NCBI GenBank assembly: GCA_002682825.1
Contig: NOKP01000039.1
Location: forward strand, 186,001-250,000
Direction of reading: 5' to 3'
Origin: Neonectria sp. B-13
Taxonomy: Eukaryota > Ascomycota > Sordariomycetes > Hypocreales > Nectriaceae
DNA: 64,000 nucleotides
Part shown: piece by piece, positions 44,023 through 56,566 of the stretch
Position numbering within the stretch: the stretch's first letter is position 1
Layout: each line of letters starts with the position of its first letter
Translations under genes and position numbers: made by a program
The notes under the pieces: generated by a model
The model's database searches: none
The model's input: the letters and a program-made list of their open reading frames with translations, nothing else
Told to the model about the DNA's origin: nothing

Positions 44023-44871
44023 CGTGGGTGGCGGTTGTTCGAATCGAAATGGCAGGTTCGGTTTTCGGGCGGGTTGACTAAGGGCCGCAGAACACCAAAG
44101 GGGTCAAGGTCGGCGTTTGGAGATGATGATGGCGCGGTGTTGGGCGGCCGTACGGGTTGCGAGATAGAGTGGGAGGGTGGGGTAGCGGAGGTGTGCGGGC
44201 AAGGTCAAGGGAGCTTCGGCTCGGTTATAGTTGGGCCTCACCTTTGGAGGCAGGCGAAGGAGAATGAAGGACAAAAGGTTGGCTTCCTCGACCAAGGGAC
44301 TAAGGGAACGATGGTGTTTACTGCCCAAGTCGACTGTGTGGTGAGGTACCGCTTGTGAAAGTTGACAGCAATTCCTGCAGCATCGGCAGATTCTCGGGGC
44401 CTCAGTGGTGGGCTGCTCGGAGTTGGCGGGGTAGTTTCGCCGTTGGAGGGCTTGGGGCCGCGACGAGAACGAACCCTGTCGGCTACGACAAGCTACTAAG
44501 CAACACAACGTTCAATGCAATGTCACAAAGAATTAGCAAGCAGTACACTGTGATGATATCAAACAAAGTCCTGAACAGTAAAATTGTTGGCCAATCAAAA
44601 GCCTAGTAATCACATGCCGCCAGTCTCGACATTCTCACCTATCAAACCCAGTACAAGGCTTCGTTGTCTGATTCTGATTGTCATTCGTGTATCAATATCT
44701 ATGATTACAGCTCTTCTTCCGGAGTTGAGTACAATACAATACAGTGCATCTCTTCGTTGTAATACATGTTGTACAGGTGTCGTCGTTGCTGGTCCAAGCT
44801 GTCGACTTGATACGCCCAGAGAGATCTCTCTCTACGTCAGCCGGTTATTAATGCCGCGCTATCCTCAGGGT
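44023..44871. other. Intergenic between NAA15 and MIX23
   Basis: About 850 bp with the NAA15 promoter and the MIX23 3' UTR. Frames here are short and biased. Confidence 0.5.
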
Positions 44872-45514
44872 CTAGACCAACGTCTTGGGAACTTGGCTTT
44901 TACTCCAAGCACTTGTAGCATCCTCCCAGGTGTCTGTAGAGTCTCCGCACCGCTCATTAATCACCTTCCAAGTTCGTTGTCGTACGATACCCTCGATTCC
45001 CCTCTCTTGTCGGACAAGCGATGCCAGCCTTTCGGTTCGTGCTTCTCTCGGGAAGAATCGGCCAGAGTATGGATCCAGACGCTCATCGACCACCCTCTCA
45101 CGGTCCTTTTGATTCTCCATCTCCCTCAACGTCCGACTGGGGTCATCAGGATCTGGGCTCGCAGCGACAAGGGCGCAATAGTTTAACACTTCGGTTCTCG
45201 CTTGCCAGGACGGAAACAGCACCTTGTCCTTGAAATCGAAGCATGCCTGGCCGTCTATTTGCCGTGGCATCGGTCTCGCAGTGCGTTGGGAGGTAGAGGA
45301 GGGGTCGAAGCCGGATCGAGATGGTGTCACCAGCGCATTGAGGTTCTGAGCAATTGAGTCGTCGATTGACGACCTGGAGAGTCGCAAAAAGTCTATATCC
45401 GAATCAATGGGACCATCAATACGTAGCGCTTCAGTCTCGTAGCTTACCTCGAACTGTGCCAGACGAGAAACAGAAGTGGGGGGAGAGACTGGGCTGGGTA
45501 GATGGCAGTGCCAT
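44872..45514 (-). CDS. MIX23: Mitochondrial intermembrane-space protein MIX23 (CCDC58/Cid2 family)
   Basis: Exons 45514-45448 and 45392-44872 join to 195 aa. I recognise the family from three blocks: a start MALPSTQPSLSPHFCFSS followed by RDFLRLSRSSIDDSIAQNLN (compare the IDD...LN block of human CCDC58); a Cys...Cys block (ACFDFKDKVLF to LNYC); and the C-terminal IEGIVRQRTWKVINERC. Yeast Mix23 is an IMS protein that modulates import through TIM22/TIM23; the fission yeast homolog Cid2 was named for caffeine-induced death. The intron lies after TVR and interrupts the Asp codon. The frame continues upstream of exon 2 through the intron, so a single-exon model would give a wrong N-terminus. Confidence 0.85.
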
Positions 45515-46960
45515 GGTATCCTTTGGCAACTGGGGCCTCCGAGTAGGGGCGTCCTCTGCCGAGCCCTTCCAGATGATTCCAGCCAGGATGAAGTTCTTGA
45601 GTTCACGTGGAGATCTAGGTGGTGATTAGTGCATCAACAACAAAGCCAGAGTGAGCATGAGCAGATGGAATGAATGAATGAATGGTAAAATGGATTGCGA
45701 GAGGCGCTGGTAAGCATCAGTGACGCAACTCATGAGCCAAGCCGGGGACTAGACCGAGGGTTCCGCTCACCTGGGTCCGGGTAAAGTGTAACTCCGCCCC
45801 CGAAGCCCAAGAGTCATTGAAGCAAGCGCTCGTATGTCACTCTCCCAGGATCGCCCCGCGGCACTCACCCTGGTCATCCGGTTCAGCCTACTGCGTGCGC
45901 AGCGCCATAACAGCAACCGTAATGCAGCATGCCGCGCTATCGAACTTGGCCAACAAGCCATCAGTTATCACTGCATGTCCCTCCATCATACATCTAGCAG
46001 AGGGAGTGATGAGCCTTTCAAAATGACGCCGATCGACAGTCGCCGGGGCGTCCTTTGTGACAGCATATCATTTCCGGTTTCACCACCAGCGAGTTCAAAA
46101 CCCTGATGCCACCTCTAAAGTTGGGCTCATTCGTGCCTCCCACACGATGTTCACTGGCTCAGTAACAGACAGCCACATGCGCTCACCACCGTGTGTCCGG
46201 GGATCCGTGGTCGGCGGATGGAGCATTTCGCCTCACACTCCATCGAGTGAGTGGGAAATTCCGAAGGGGCGGTTTAATAAAGGGATCTGTCGAAAGTGGT
46301 CCCTGAGCTCCCGCCTCAAAAGCCGCAACATAACATCTAGACGGCGACTTATTCGCAAGGCGCAGACGCCACCAGGGGGCGACACAGGCACGACTGGGCC
46401 ACTTCCATTGGGCAGTCCAGTTCAGGATACGGAGAGACTGCCTAACTCCGTATGAAGTAGACAACGCTCCGTGCAACGGTAGCGACTCGGTGCGCGGTAG
46501 CTTGTTAGCACGTTCGTACGGCGCACAGGTGCCGATTCCAGGCCGTTCTAGCTGCTGATCTGTACTGGCCAAATGGTTGGGCGACGGTTGATGTGGCTGC
46601 CCTGCGCTAGCGGCGCTAAGTTCTAACTCGGGCGGTCCAGGATCCTTCAGCAGTCACGCTAATGCTCATGATATGTGTATGCCTTGGGCCAGTCCGCGAT
46701 GCTAAAATCCTCTAGATTCTCTCTACACGTTTTGGATTTGTCCTCGAGTGTGACGAGTGCTACATGAGAGAGAGCGCGGACCTCATCTCCTGCGTTTACC
46801 ATTCCTCTACAACTGTTGGGTCGGGCACGTGGGATGTAGGCGCTCCGCCGAGCTGCGCATTCCAAACATACACTATCGCAAACGTCCAACCGAGTCGCCG
46901 AGCCCCCCTCCGGCAACCGACAGAATTGCTTCATTTTGGTCGCAAATTTTCTTCCCAGGG
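45515..46960. other. Intergenic between divergent MIX23 and the ankyrin gene
   Basis: About 1.45 kb, with frames up to 132 codons on both strands that overlap each other and show no family signature. A short ATGAATGA run is present near 45670. No RNA gene seen. Confidence 0.5.
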
Positions 46961-49338
46961 ATGGATCCCCTTCAGAGTCGCATCGAGCAGGAATCCCTCC
47001 AGGACTTAATTGCCTCATGCCGCCAAGTCGCCGATGACTGCGCCAGCATCGCCAACTCCCTCAACACAGGGCCAGTCACCTTGGCTGCGCTCTCGAGGGA
47101 AAGTCGAGCCATAACAGATGCCCTCAACAGGGTCCATGACCTCAGCAAAGCAAACGACATCGACGCCGAGAGCATTCGAGCTTCTAACAACGAATTCATC
47201 TATTCCGTCTCGAAAGACGTCCACGAGCTGAGAGCAGCCGTCAAGCGCATCAAAGCGCAGGACCGAGATAGTGGCATCGACCTGGCTGAACCGGCTGGTG
47301 TTCGCCCTCACCTCATTATTGTTTGGAATGAGCCAGCTCTGAAGGTCTCCCTGGGACGAATGCGCACTCACCAAGCCTCATTACACACTCTTCTCAACAC
47401 TGCGACGAGGCAAGTTACCGTGTGCCTTTCCCAAGATCCGGAGTGCTAACTCGGTGAAGCAGGTCAGGATACAGCTTTGGAGACGATGTCAGCAGCAGGC
47501 GCCGCGTCATTGAGCCTGACGCTGGCGTGGATGAGGCGCTGAGGGAGCTGGGCAGGCGCTTCACTACGCCGAACCAGCGAAGTCGTGTGCTCCCCAGAGT
47601 TAGCGACTCTGCCGAAATACAGGTACTTCTCGACACGCTCGTGCCGCCGTCGGGTGTGATCTACAAGCGGACACCAGAGGTGGCGCAACAACTGCATCAG
47701 GCCATCGAGAAGACCGACGAGGAGGCAGTTTTCAAAATCCTGCTAGATCGAGCCGACCCAAACATATTGTTGCCCGGATCGATGCTCTCACCCTTGCACC
47801 GGGCCTTCGATCAGAAGCACCTTCTGATCGCCGCGTTTCTCGCCGTGGCCGGGGCAGACGTCGATGAGCCAACCACGGATGGGGAGACGTCTCTGATGCG
47901 CGGCATTATATGCGGGTTCTCGGAACAGTTTGCAACACTCGCGTTGCATCTTGGGGCACGGATCAATGCAATTGACAATGAAGGTCGCTGTGCGCTCCAT
48001 TACTCTGCGGCGTCCAACGTTGTCGATGACGAGACTATGGGCGTCCTGATCAACGCTGGTGCCGACCTCAACCTCGTCGACGATGAAAAGGGGCAGACAC
48101 CACTACATATAGCAATCCAACAAGCCCGGTGGAATTCTGCAACAAAGCTCATTCAGGCCGGCGCGGACTTGGAAGTGCGGCAGCCAGACGGAAGGACGGC
48201 ACTGCATTTAGCAATCTCGATGCGAAACCACGAGTTTGCGCAGTTATTAATATCTCGCGGAGCCAAGGTAGACAAAGTGTTGCGTGAGCACACGCCATTG
48301 ACGATGGCTATCAGCTTACAGTGCACTGCTATTACAGCTGTACTCATCGACAGCGGAGCGGACCCTAACCTGGCGAGCCGCAACGGCAATACGCCGCTCC
48401 TCGCCGCGGCCTCGACGGGGCACGACGAAACGGTCCGATATCTCTTGGCTCACGGTGCGGATCCCTCCGCATGCCCGGGCCAGTCCGGGTATTCGGCGAT
48501 GCACATGGCGGCGCACAAGGACAATCAACATATCCTGCAGCTCCTCGCCTCTTCAGGGGCTCCGGTCGATCCACTAGACAGAGCCTGCGAGACTCCGCTC
48601 TTGGTGGCCGCGAAGCTTGCGAACGGCGACAGTGCCCGGCGGTTGATCAAGCTCGGCGCCGACACGGAACGTATTGGGCCAGACGGCATGAGCGTGCTTT
48701 CCCACGCCGTCAAGGCGGGCGACCTGAAGCTGGTCAACGCACTGCTCGACATGGGCACTAGGATGCCGTCTTCGACAGTGAGTCGGGACAGTATGAGCGA
48801 CGAAGAGTACCAGGTGCCTGAGCCCCAGACGACACCCATTCACATGGCCGCACAGCACGCGCGGGATGACATCCTGATCCGCCTGGTGTCCTGTGGCGCA
48901 TCTCTGGAGAGCACCGTCTTCCCTGGCCGCACACCACTTACCGTAGCAGCGTCTCACGGGCACCTCTCGACAGTCCAGCTACTACTACGACTTGGGGCCA
49001 ACCCACGCACCCTGACTGCGTACGGCGACACTGTGCTCTTCGAGGCATCAGCGAACCAAGCGACGCTCAAGTATCTTATCCAGCAAGGCGTCGACGTCAA
49101 CCACCGTAACGGCCAGGGAGCTACGGCACTACACTATGCAGCCCTGCGCGGCCATATCGGGGCAGTCCGATTCCTACTTGAGAAAGGGGCGCGACAGTTC
49201 CACGCGAGTGCCGTGTACGATGCGTGGGAGGAGAGGAACGGTGGAGGACTGTATCGGCAGGGGACGCCGGCGGGCATCGCGCTACAGCGCAATCTGACCA
49301 AGGTGGCGGACTTGATTGAGAAGTGGAAGTATAACTGA
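46961..49338 (+). CDS. Ankyrin-repeat protein with a fungal STAND-type N-terminal domain
   Basis: Exons 46961-47409 and 47463-49338 join to 774 aa. The first about 110 residues (SLQDLIASCRQVADDCASIA, ALSRESRAITDALNRVHDL) resemble the helical N-terminal domains of fungal NLR/STAND proteins (Helo-like or PigL_N). A middle linker follows, then at least twelve ankyrin repeats from about residue 230 to the end (GQTPLHIAIQQARWNSATKL, DGRTALHLAIS, NGNTPLLAAASTGHDETVRY, GATALHYAALRGHIGAVRF). No NACHT or NB-ARC nucleotide-binding domain separates them, unlike full STAND receptors. The intron is of the rare GC-AG kind (AG|GCAAGT ... GCAG) with a GCTAAC branch. Likely a sensing or scaffold protein related to fungal innate-immunity architectures, but the function is inferred only. 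Confidence 0.82.
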
Positions 49339-50665
49339 TGAACGCATGGATGAACACACGGATGGGCGGACGGTGATTCGGGTGGGGTTTTACGACTGAA
49401 TGAATTACTGACTGGCTGGCTGTATTGTACTATCTGTACTGTACTCTGCTGTCCTCTACTACCTTTTAATGTTAGCTACAAAAGATACCAACCTTTAAGC
49501 GAAGATGATGCATCATGGGGTTGTTTTATCGTGATGTGTCGAGGATGCCACATCAGCCCACTTCGATGTCTATGATGGTTACCAATTTGTCACAATTTAG
49601 AGATGAAATCGATAAATGTCATGTTCCCTGAAATACACCATCAGCGCAACATCGTCTTAGTGCAAGGTAGGCTAGGATGGTTCTCATGTCACACGCTCAT
49701 GGCGGCAACAATTATGGCCAACATGGGAAAGTACCAACAAGGCCGTAACTTAGATTTCGCGGGCCACCCCCACCCAAAAACATGCAGAGCGTCCCATCCC
49801 GGTAGACGGTCGCGTGGGTGTTTGCCTTGAAGAAGCAACTCTTGCCGGCGTGGGCCGTGGGTTTGAATTGCCAATTTACACTACCCAGACACTAAGCGTC
49901 ATGGACAAGCCAGCCTTCTCTGCCTTGGATAAAAGGCGCACCTGTTAAAGATGGGGAAACGTGTTTTGCTTTGCGCGGATGGACGAGGCTCCGACGCACA
50001 GAAAGTGACGTGATGCAATGTGGCCGGCGGAAGTTATTGAGTGTGCATCCATCCCTACCTGCCTGCCTAGCCAGCAGGTGGCTGTGGCCTTTGAATTGCT
50101 TGTTGGGGCGGCGTATTTCTGTCCAATCTCAATTCATCATGAGCCCTGCCACAGGCCACGGGCCATCCTCAACCGTATCCGTACCCGTACTTCCATTTCC
50201 AGGGCATAGCTTAGAAAGGACTACTGACGTAATGTCTCGCCGTCGAGGGATGGGAACCAGCACCCAGCACCCAGCCGTCGCCCGTCGCATCATTCCATCT
50301 CCCCTTGGACCCCATCTCACCTTGGGTAAACCACCTTGCCATTTCTTCATCATTGCTGCATCTCGAATTGCACTCTTGGTGATTCCATTCGCATAATCAT
50401 AAACCCTGCAACAATCAACCAACCGCCGAGAAAATACTGCCCCGCCTGCTCACTTTCCGCTGTCTCACCTCCCTGGCCCATTTCCAACCCCGCAATCGGC
50501 CCCTTGTAAATTCACCCTACGCCGATCAAATCGCAACACTACAGGGCGTACCAAGAGCTACACCACATAAACATCAACGACGCCAGCCATCTCCCATCTC
50601 TCTCTCCTCCCTCCCCTCCTTCTCCTCCCCTTCGCATCGCCTCCCCCGCCCAAACTCCAGCAACC
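49339..50665. other. Intergenic upstream of the oxysterol-binding protein gene
   Basis: About 1.3 kb between two plus-strand genes. The last 200 bp are a CT-rich leader. No gene recognised. Confidence 0.5.
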
Positions 50666-52000
50666 ATGTCCTCGTCCGGTTCCGCCACGCCTGCCCAGGC
50701 CAACAGCAGCAGCTGGACTGCCTTTCTCAAGGTCTTGCGCCCTCTCCTTTTCAACCAAGATGGCATCTCCTTGAGGGCTATCTCCCCTGAGGACCAACCG
50801 CGGCTGACCCGTCTCTCATAGTCCATCGCTTCCTTCAATGGCGACCTCTCGTCCCTCACCGCGCCTCCCTTCATCCTCTCCTCGCAGTCCCTCACCGAGT
50901 TCTCCGCCTACTGGGCAACCCACCCTCCCGTTTTGACCGCCCCCGCCGCCGAGGCCGATCCTGCCAAGCGCACCATGCTCGTGCTCAAGTGGTTCTTGTC
51001 CACTCTCAAACACCAGTACGCCAGCCGCAGCGAGCAATACGGCAATGAGAAGAAGCCCCTCAACCCTTTCCTCGGCGAGCTCTTCCTCGGCACCTGGTCC
51101 GATGATGCTGGCACCACCACTCTCGTCTCCGAGCAGGTTAGCCATCACCCACCCGCCACCGCCTACTGCGTCCGCAACGACAAGTCAGGCGTCGAGCTCG
51201 AGGGTTACAACGCCCAGAAGGCCACCTTCAAGAGCACCATCATCGTCAAGCAGATTGGCCATGCCGTCCTCCGCGTGCCCCTCCCATCCGGCGAGATCGA
51301 ATCATACCTCATCACCCTCCCCTCACTCCACATTGAGGGCCTCATCTTCGGCTCCCCGTTTGTCGAGCTCGATGGCACCAGCTTCATCGCCTCCTCTAGC
51401 GGCTACACCGCAAAAATCGACTACAGCGGCAAGGGCTGGCTCTCGGGCAAGAAGAACAGTGTGATTTGCACCGTCACCCCTACTGGCAAGGACAAGGAGG
51501 TGCTCTACAACGTCACCGGTCAATGGAACAAGGCCTTTGAGATCTACGAGGGCCCCGCCAAGTCAAACTCAAAGTCCACTCTCGTCGCCACATACGATGC
51601 CGTCGCTACGCCCCAAACCGAGTTCAAGGTCTCCCCCATAGACAAGCAGCACCCCCTTGAGTCTCGCCGTGCTTGGGCCAAGGTCGCAGAAGGCATCCAG
51701 AAGGGCGACATGGACATCACCGGCATTGAGAAGGGCAAGATTGAGCAGGCCCAGCGCACGATGCGCGCCAAGGAGAAGTCTGAGAACCGCTCATGGGAGC
51801 GTCAGTACTTTACCGCCGTCGAGGGCACTGATGCCGTCCTCGAGAAGCTTGGCAAGGTCATTGGTGTGCCTCTCGATGGCGAAGCCGACAAGACTGGCGG
51901 CCTCTGGCGATTCGACAAGGTCAAGGCCGAGAAGCAGGCGGCCACGGAGCTGAGCAGTGACGACGTGGCCAAGATCGAGAAGGAGCTGTTGGGCTGGTAG
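50666..52000 (+). CDS. KES1: Oxysterol-binding protein, KES1/OSH4 type
   Basis: Exons 50666-50731 and 50822-52000 join to 414 aa. KES1-type proteins are short lipid exchangers that carry sterol and PI4P between membranes; they lack the PH and ankyrin domains of larger family members, as here. The lid region is TAFLKSIASFNGDLSSL. The family signature EQVSHHPPATAY is at about 126-137. The beta-barrel core is followed by a C-terminal helical region (SRRAWAKVAEGIQKGDM, NRSWERQYF, GLWRFD). The intron falls at the end of the lid codon AAG. Length agrees with yeast Kes1 (434). Confidence 0.96.
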
Positions 52001-52597
52001 TTCCGGCCACAGGCAATCGGGGGCTATGATGGTGCGAGCAAAAATAAGACGTGGACATGGTGGATGTAATGAAGCGAAGACCGGAAAGGGAGGGAACCCA
52101 GAAGTGTCCCAAAAACACCAAAGAGAAGGATAGCTTACAATGCATAGCGGTTGGCTCCTCTCTCCTTTTTTTCTTCTGCGTAGATATTTTACGACTTGGA
52201 CGACGTGAGACGGCGAACCTGTACGATAATCCAAAAGACAATTAAATTACTCTCGTGCCCCAGCTTTCCAAGTGATGAATGATCCAACCAAATGCAATCA
52301 ACAGGCATCACGTTGAGTTGGCAAGGCGTTGCAGGGACACCACACACGGAGACCTCATCATGGGACCAGTGATTGTGCATCATCTTTTTCTCTTTTTCGT
52401 GTTTTACTTATTTCACCCAACTCCCGCTCTTGACTAGGGACTGCAATTTTCTGACGGGGATCGCCTTTCGACTACCGTGGGTTCAGCCCAGACGGGAGCG
52501 TTTCCACCTCGCCACGTCCCCCTCCTCTTAAAGGCATGCACTATGTTGTCGCTAGTCTGGGGATATTACTGCGGGCCCGAAAATGACGTTAAGACGT
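52001..52597. other. Convergent 3' region between KES1 and FBA1
   Basis: About 600 bp containing both 3' UTRs. No gene seen. Confidence 0.55.
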
Positions 52598-53894
52598 TTA
52601 AATAGTGCCAGCAGTGTTGAAGTCCTTGAGAGCCACCTTGACACGGGCAGTCATGGTCTTCTCACCCTCGCGGACCCAGACACGGGGCTTCACAGGGGAG
52701 TTAGTATCAAATGCCATTGAATAAATGAGTCACAGATAGGGACAAACTCACATCGAAGTACTTCTTGTTGGGCTTGTCGTCACCATCGGGGTTGCCGATG
52801 GAAGTGGAAACGTAGTCCTTCTTGTTGACCATGTAGTCTCGGATACCCTCAGTGTAGGCGAACTGCATGTCAGTGTCCATGTTGACCTTGACAACGCCGT
52901 GGCTGATGGCCTCGGTGTACTCCTCCTTGGAGGAGCCGGAGCCGCCGTGGAAGACGAAGAAGACGGGCTTGTCGAGGCTGGAGCCGATGGCGGCCTTGAC
53001 GTGGGCCTGGTGCTTGCCGAGGAGCTCGGGGTGCAACTTCACGTTGCCGGGCTTGTAGACACCGTGGACGTTGCCGAAGCCAGCGGCGATAGAGAAGTAG
53101 GGGGAGATGGCGGACAGGGTGTTGTAGATGTTGAGGATGTCCTCGGGCTGGGTGTAGAGGGAGTTGTTGTCAACATCCTCGTTGTTGACACCGTCCTCCT
53201 CGCCACCAGTGATGCCAATCTCCATCTCAAGCCATTGCTTCATGGGAGCAGCACGCTTGAGGTACTCGGCGGTGGTGGAAAGGTTCCACTCAACGGTCTC
53301 CTCAGACAGATCAATCATGTGGGAGCTGAAGAGAGGCTCGCCGTTGACCTTGAAGTAGGCCTCATCGGCATCGAGCATGCCATCGAGCCAGGGCAGGAGC
53401 TTCTTGGCGCAGTGATCGGTGTGGAGGACGACAGGGACACCGTAGGTGGGGGCGATGGAGCGGATGTAGTGGGCGGCAGCAACGGAACCGGCGATGGAGG
53501 CAGCCTGGTTGGTGTTGCTCACACCCTATGGAGTTGATGTTAGCGATGGCGACTCTATGATACAAGGTTTAAAATATTACATACCTTGCCAGCAAAGTAG
53601 GCGGCACCACCCTGGGAGAACTGGAGGATAATGGGAGACTTGGAGTCGCGGGCAGCCTCGAGAGAAGCAACGACGGTGGAGGAAGAGGTGACGTTCTATG
53701 GTGTTGTAGGTCAGCGGCTATCCTGAGTGGGCGATGCGTATTCCATCATGTAAATTCGATCGTGTTTTGGGGGTGGTCAGACGTACAATGGCGGGGATAG
53801 CGAACTGGTTCTCGCGAGCGTACTCGAACAGGCGGAGGACATCATCGCCAACGATGACGCCAGTCTTGCGGGTCAGGACATCTTGAGCACCCAT
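52598..53894 (-). CDS. FBA1: Fructose-bisphosphate aldolase, class II
   Basis: Exons 53894-53787, 53695-53585, 53525-52752 and 52687-52598 join to 360 aa, the standard fungal length. The enzyme is a zinc-dependent dimer that interconverts fructose 1,6-bisphosphate with dihydroxyacetone phosphate and glyceraldehyde 3-phosphate in glycolysis and gluconeogenesis. Signatures: GVIVGDDVLRLFEYARENQF at the start; zinc and catalytic residues in PVVLHTDHCAKK; EMEIGITGGEED; GFGNVHGVYKPGNVKLHP; VFHGGSGSSKEEY; and VKVNMDTDMQFAYTEG. The final exon adds PRVWVREGEKTM and ends NTAGTI. All introns have clear donors (GTACGT, GTATGT, GTGAGT). Gid4, encoded elsewhere in the window, acts on gluconeogenic enzymes, but aldolase is not an established target. 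Confidence 0.98.
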
Positions 53895-56470
53895 GATTGC
53901 GGTTGTGTTTGAGGATTGTAGGGTTGTTGAAGAAGGAATAGTATTCGATCGATCGAGACGCAGGTCAACTCGGGCAAGTCGAGGTAATAAATGGGAGGGA
54001 GGAGAAGATTCTGTTGAGCAAAAGAAGATTGTCAGTTGATGGGGGGGAACGATGACGGCAAGGAGGGGCGTGGCGCGGGGTTTTCTGGACGAGCGAAGCT
54101 TATCGATAAGGCCTAGGGAGGCTTTGGGGATAGGGACAGGGGAGGGGTAAGGACAGAAAACGACCGAAAAAAACAACCGCGCACAGAGCAAGACGGGTTT
54201 GACAGGGGCGAGCAAGCAGTAACCGCAGCAGTACGAGGGAGTGCACGGCTCAAACAGGGGCCAGAATGGGATCATCCAGTGGCAGCGGTTGGAGCGTTGA
54301 CTGGCAGCTGGCCTTTGCTCCCCGCCAGCATGAGACGATGAGGCGAGGTGAGGTGAGGTGAGCCAAGGTGACCTGTTGTTCGGTGAAACCCAGGCCATGC
54401 ATGATAAGGGAGGGCGGATCGCTCATCTCGCGGCCTGCGATGCCCAATTTCATTTGCAAACACCTTGTCTCGATTGGCGAAGATGCGCACCACTGGAGAC
54501 CGCTGGGGCACCGCAGAGAGGCCGGGCCCCTTGGCCGTGGGATGTCTCTGAGTATGGCTAGCTTTGAGATGGGCTGAGGCGCCATGACAGCAGCGGGTGT
54601 GTAAAGTGAGGCGACCGGCGACCGGCGAGCAGCTTCGCAATCAGGAGCGGCGACACCGCACAAGAGAGGGTCTCAATGTTCTCGGTTGGCTCTCTGGCTT
54701 GCTGGCTTGCTGGCTTGCTGGCTCTCTCGCTCCCTCTTGCGTCTCACCGCACACCTCAGCCCAGAATCTGCTTCGGCAGCCATCCCGCAGCTCCCCGGTT
54801 GGTGGTTCGTCTTTCCTCGCCTTCACACCTTGGCCTCTCTACCTCTCTCATGCTCCCTCACCACGGCGCTGTGGCACCGCGACATCGGCCCAGTTTGCTC
54901 GGCGCAATGCGTTGCGAGGCAAGCGCAAGCTTAAGCTCAAGGCCCCAGCCAGACCCAGCTCCAGCTCTCCCGTGGATCTGGCATGGTGGATGGCCGGAGA
55001 CCGATGGCTCACTCGAGCTAGCGGGAGCTCCCCTGGCGTTGAACTGAGGGTTCCTCCTCGGTGGTATAGTGGGGGCATAAGAACAGAGCGGCCCCAATGG
55101 GGCCGGGCAATTGCGTTGCAGAGTGATGGTGGCTCGACTTACACGACAGATCTCCGAGCCGCGATGGTGGACGACAAGCGACAAAGCGGGTTGGGGTGGA
55201 GGTTTGGTGGAGTGGGTGGTGGATGAAGGGTGGGAGAAAATCGAGGCGAGTTCGACACTTTAAAGACTCAATTCACTAAACGGAGAAGCCAACCTTCTGG
55301 CCGAGGGGAAGGGGGGGCTTCGACGGACTTATACTACATGCGATACCTCCCTCATTGCCGAGCTTCTCTTCCTACCGTAGCCGATGCAGGCAACGCCTCG
55401 GGGGTGCTGGACGGAAACATGCGGGACGGCGAAGCCCTTTCAGCCCGTCCATCGGGGAGACTTGGCCCATCACTCGTCGCCGTTGGCAAACTCGCTGACC
55501 TCTATTTTCGTGTGACCCCATATCCCCCGCATCCATTTGACACCGTGATTGCCACGGTTGGCTGGCGTCGCGACGGTGTGGTGCCGGCGGGACACAAGCG
55601 ACACGCACCGGGCTTGGCCACAGTGACGAACGACCGGGCTAACGCATGTGCAGTGCCGGTGGAATCTCGATATGCCGCAGTTGCAGTTTGTGATGCATGG
55701 TTATCCCCCCCCTTTCCATCCGTGCCTGCCAGTCTGTTGAGTCTGGCCTCGCGCTCAAGGATGTCCGGCGGGCATGGCGTCCGCGTCCCGGGCCAGACCC
55801 GGTGTCGGGCAACGATCCCCGGGAAGAGATCCCATAATTACAGGGGACAGATCCCGGAAAAGAGGAATTGCCAAAATAAAACGAACCAGAGAAATCAGCC
55901 GGGAAATCGGGTAACGCACCTGAGTCAATGGCCCTTGTCTCGTCGCTGGTTGACGGACTGGCGGACTGACGGAGTCCGGGGCTGCCATGTTGGCTTCACC
56001 GATACAATACGTACGACATCGCTCCGAAGCATCCAGATTACCATGAGCTGATGCCCCATCTGTCGGCGAATCTATGGCTGGCACGACTCTCGCTTACACT
56101 TCTCGTCTGCTCGTTTGCTCGCCCATTCTCGTAGACGTTGTATTGGTCCCGGCAGCATCTTGATTCCATCGTGCCATTAGGTCATCAGTACGTAGCCATC
56201 CCTTTCCGCCAGCCATTAAAGCGCTCCAAAGCGTTGGCCTTACGAGATGCAAACCCCACCATGGCCTTAGTCCGTTTGACCCCGCTCTATCATGATGCCC
56301 TTGTGAATAGGATCCAAAGAAGCCCCTCCACACTTGTGCAAGTGGAGCTCCCGGCTGACCCCCAATCCAACCACGCGTACCGACTTCCCCCACTCTGCCC
56401 CCACGAACCAGCAGTATCACACACATTCAAGTATTCAGATTAGAGGGCCTTCTGTCATCCAAATCGGTTG
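53895..56470. other. 2.6 kb intergenic upstream of FBA1, no gene
   Basis: A long GC- and CT-rich promoter region, as common for a strongly expressed glycolytic gene, plus the upstream flank of the tRNA. A possible 5' UTR intron acceptor (GCTCAACAG) lies near 54010. The longest frame (55230-56051, plus) has no family signature and a composition like non-coding DNA. Confidence 0.5.
54696..54719. repeat. Tandem repeat GGCTTGCT, three copies
   Basis: Three perfect head-to-tail copies of an 8 bp unit, followed by the variant GGCTCTCT. Confidence 0.95.
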
Positions 56471-56566
56471 GCTTCCATAGCTCAGTTGGTTAGAGCTTCG
56501 TACTAATACTTCAACTTGCAAGTGTTGGTAATGCGAAGGTCGCAGGTTCAAGCCCTGCTGGGAGCA
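56471..56566 (+). tRNA. tRNA-Ile (anticodon AAT) with a 22 nt intron
   Basis: The cloverleaf folds fully: acceptor stem GCTTCCA with TGGGAGC (one G-T pair), D-arm GCTC/GAGC, anticodon stem TCGTA (56498-56502) with TGCGA (56532-56536, one wobble), five-base variable loop AGGTC and T-arm GCAGG/CCTGC. The anticodon AAT (56505-56507, read as IAU after deamination) is followed by A37 and then an intron (56509-56530) at the canonical position. A-box and B-box promoter elements are present inside the gene (TAGCTCAGTTGG; GGTTCAAGC). Position 10 is G, the Trm11 target. Maturation would need RNase P, splicing endonuclease and the TRL1 ligase, and subunits or enzymes for two of these steps are encoded in this window. 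Confidence 0.95.

Noticed and set aside
55230..56051. 273-codon frame on the plus strand upstream of tRNA-Ile
   Set aside because: Composition follows the local GC-rich promoter DNA, with no domain and no supporting splice or start context.
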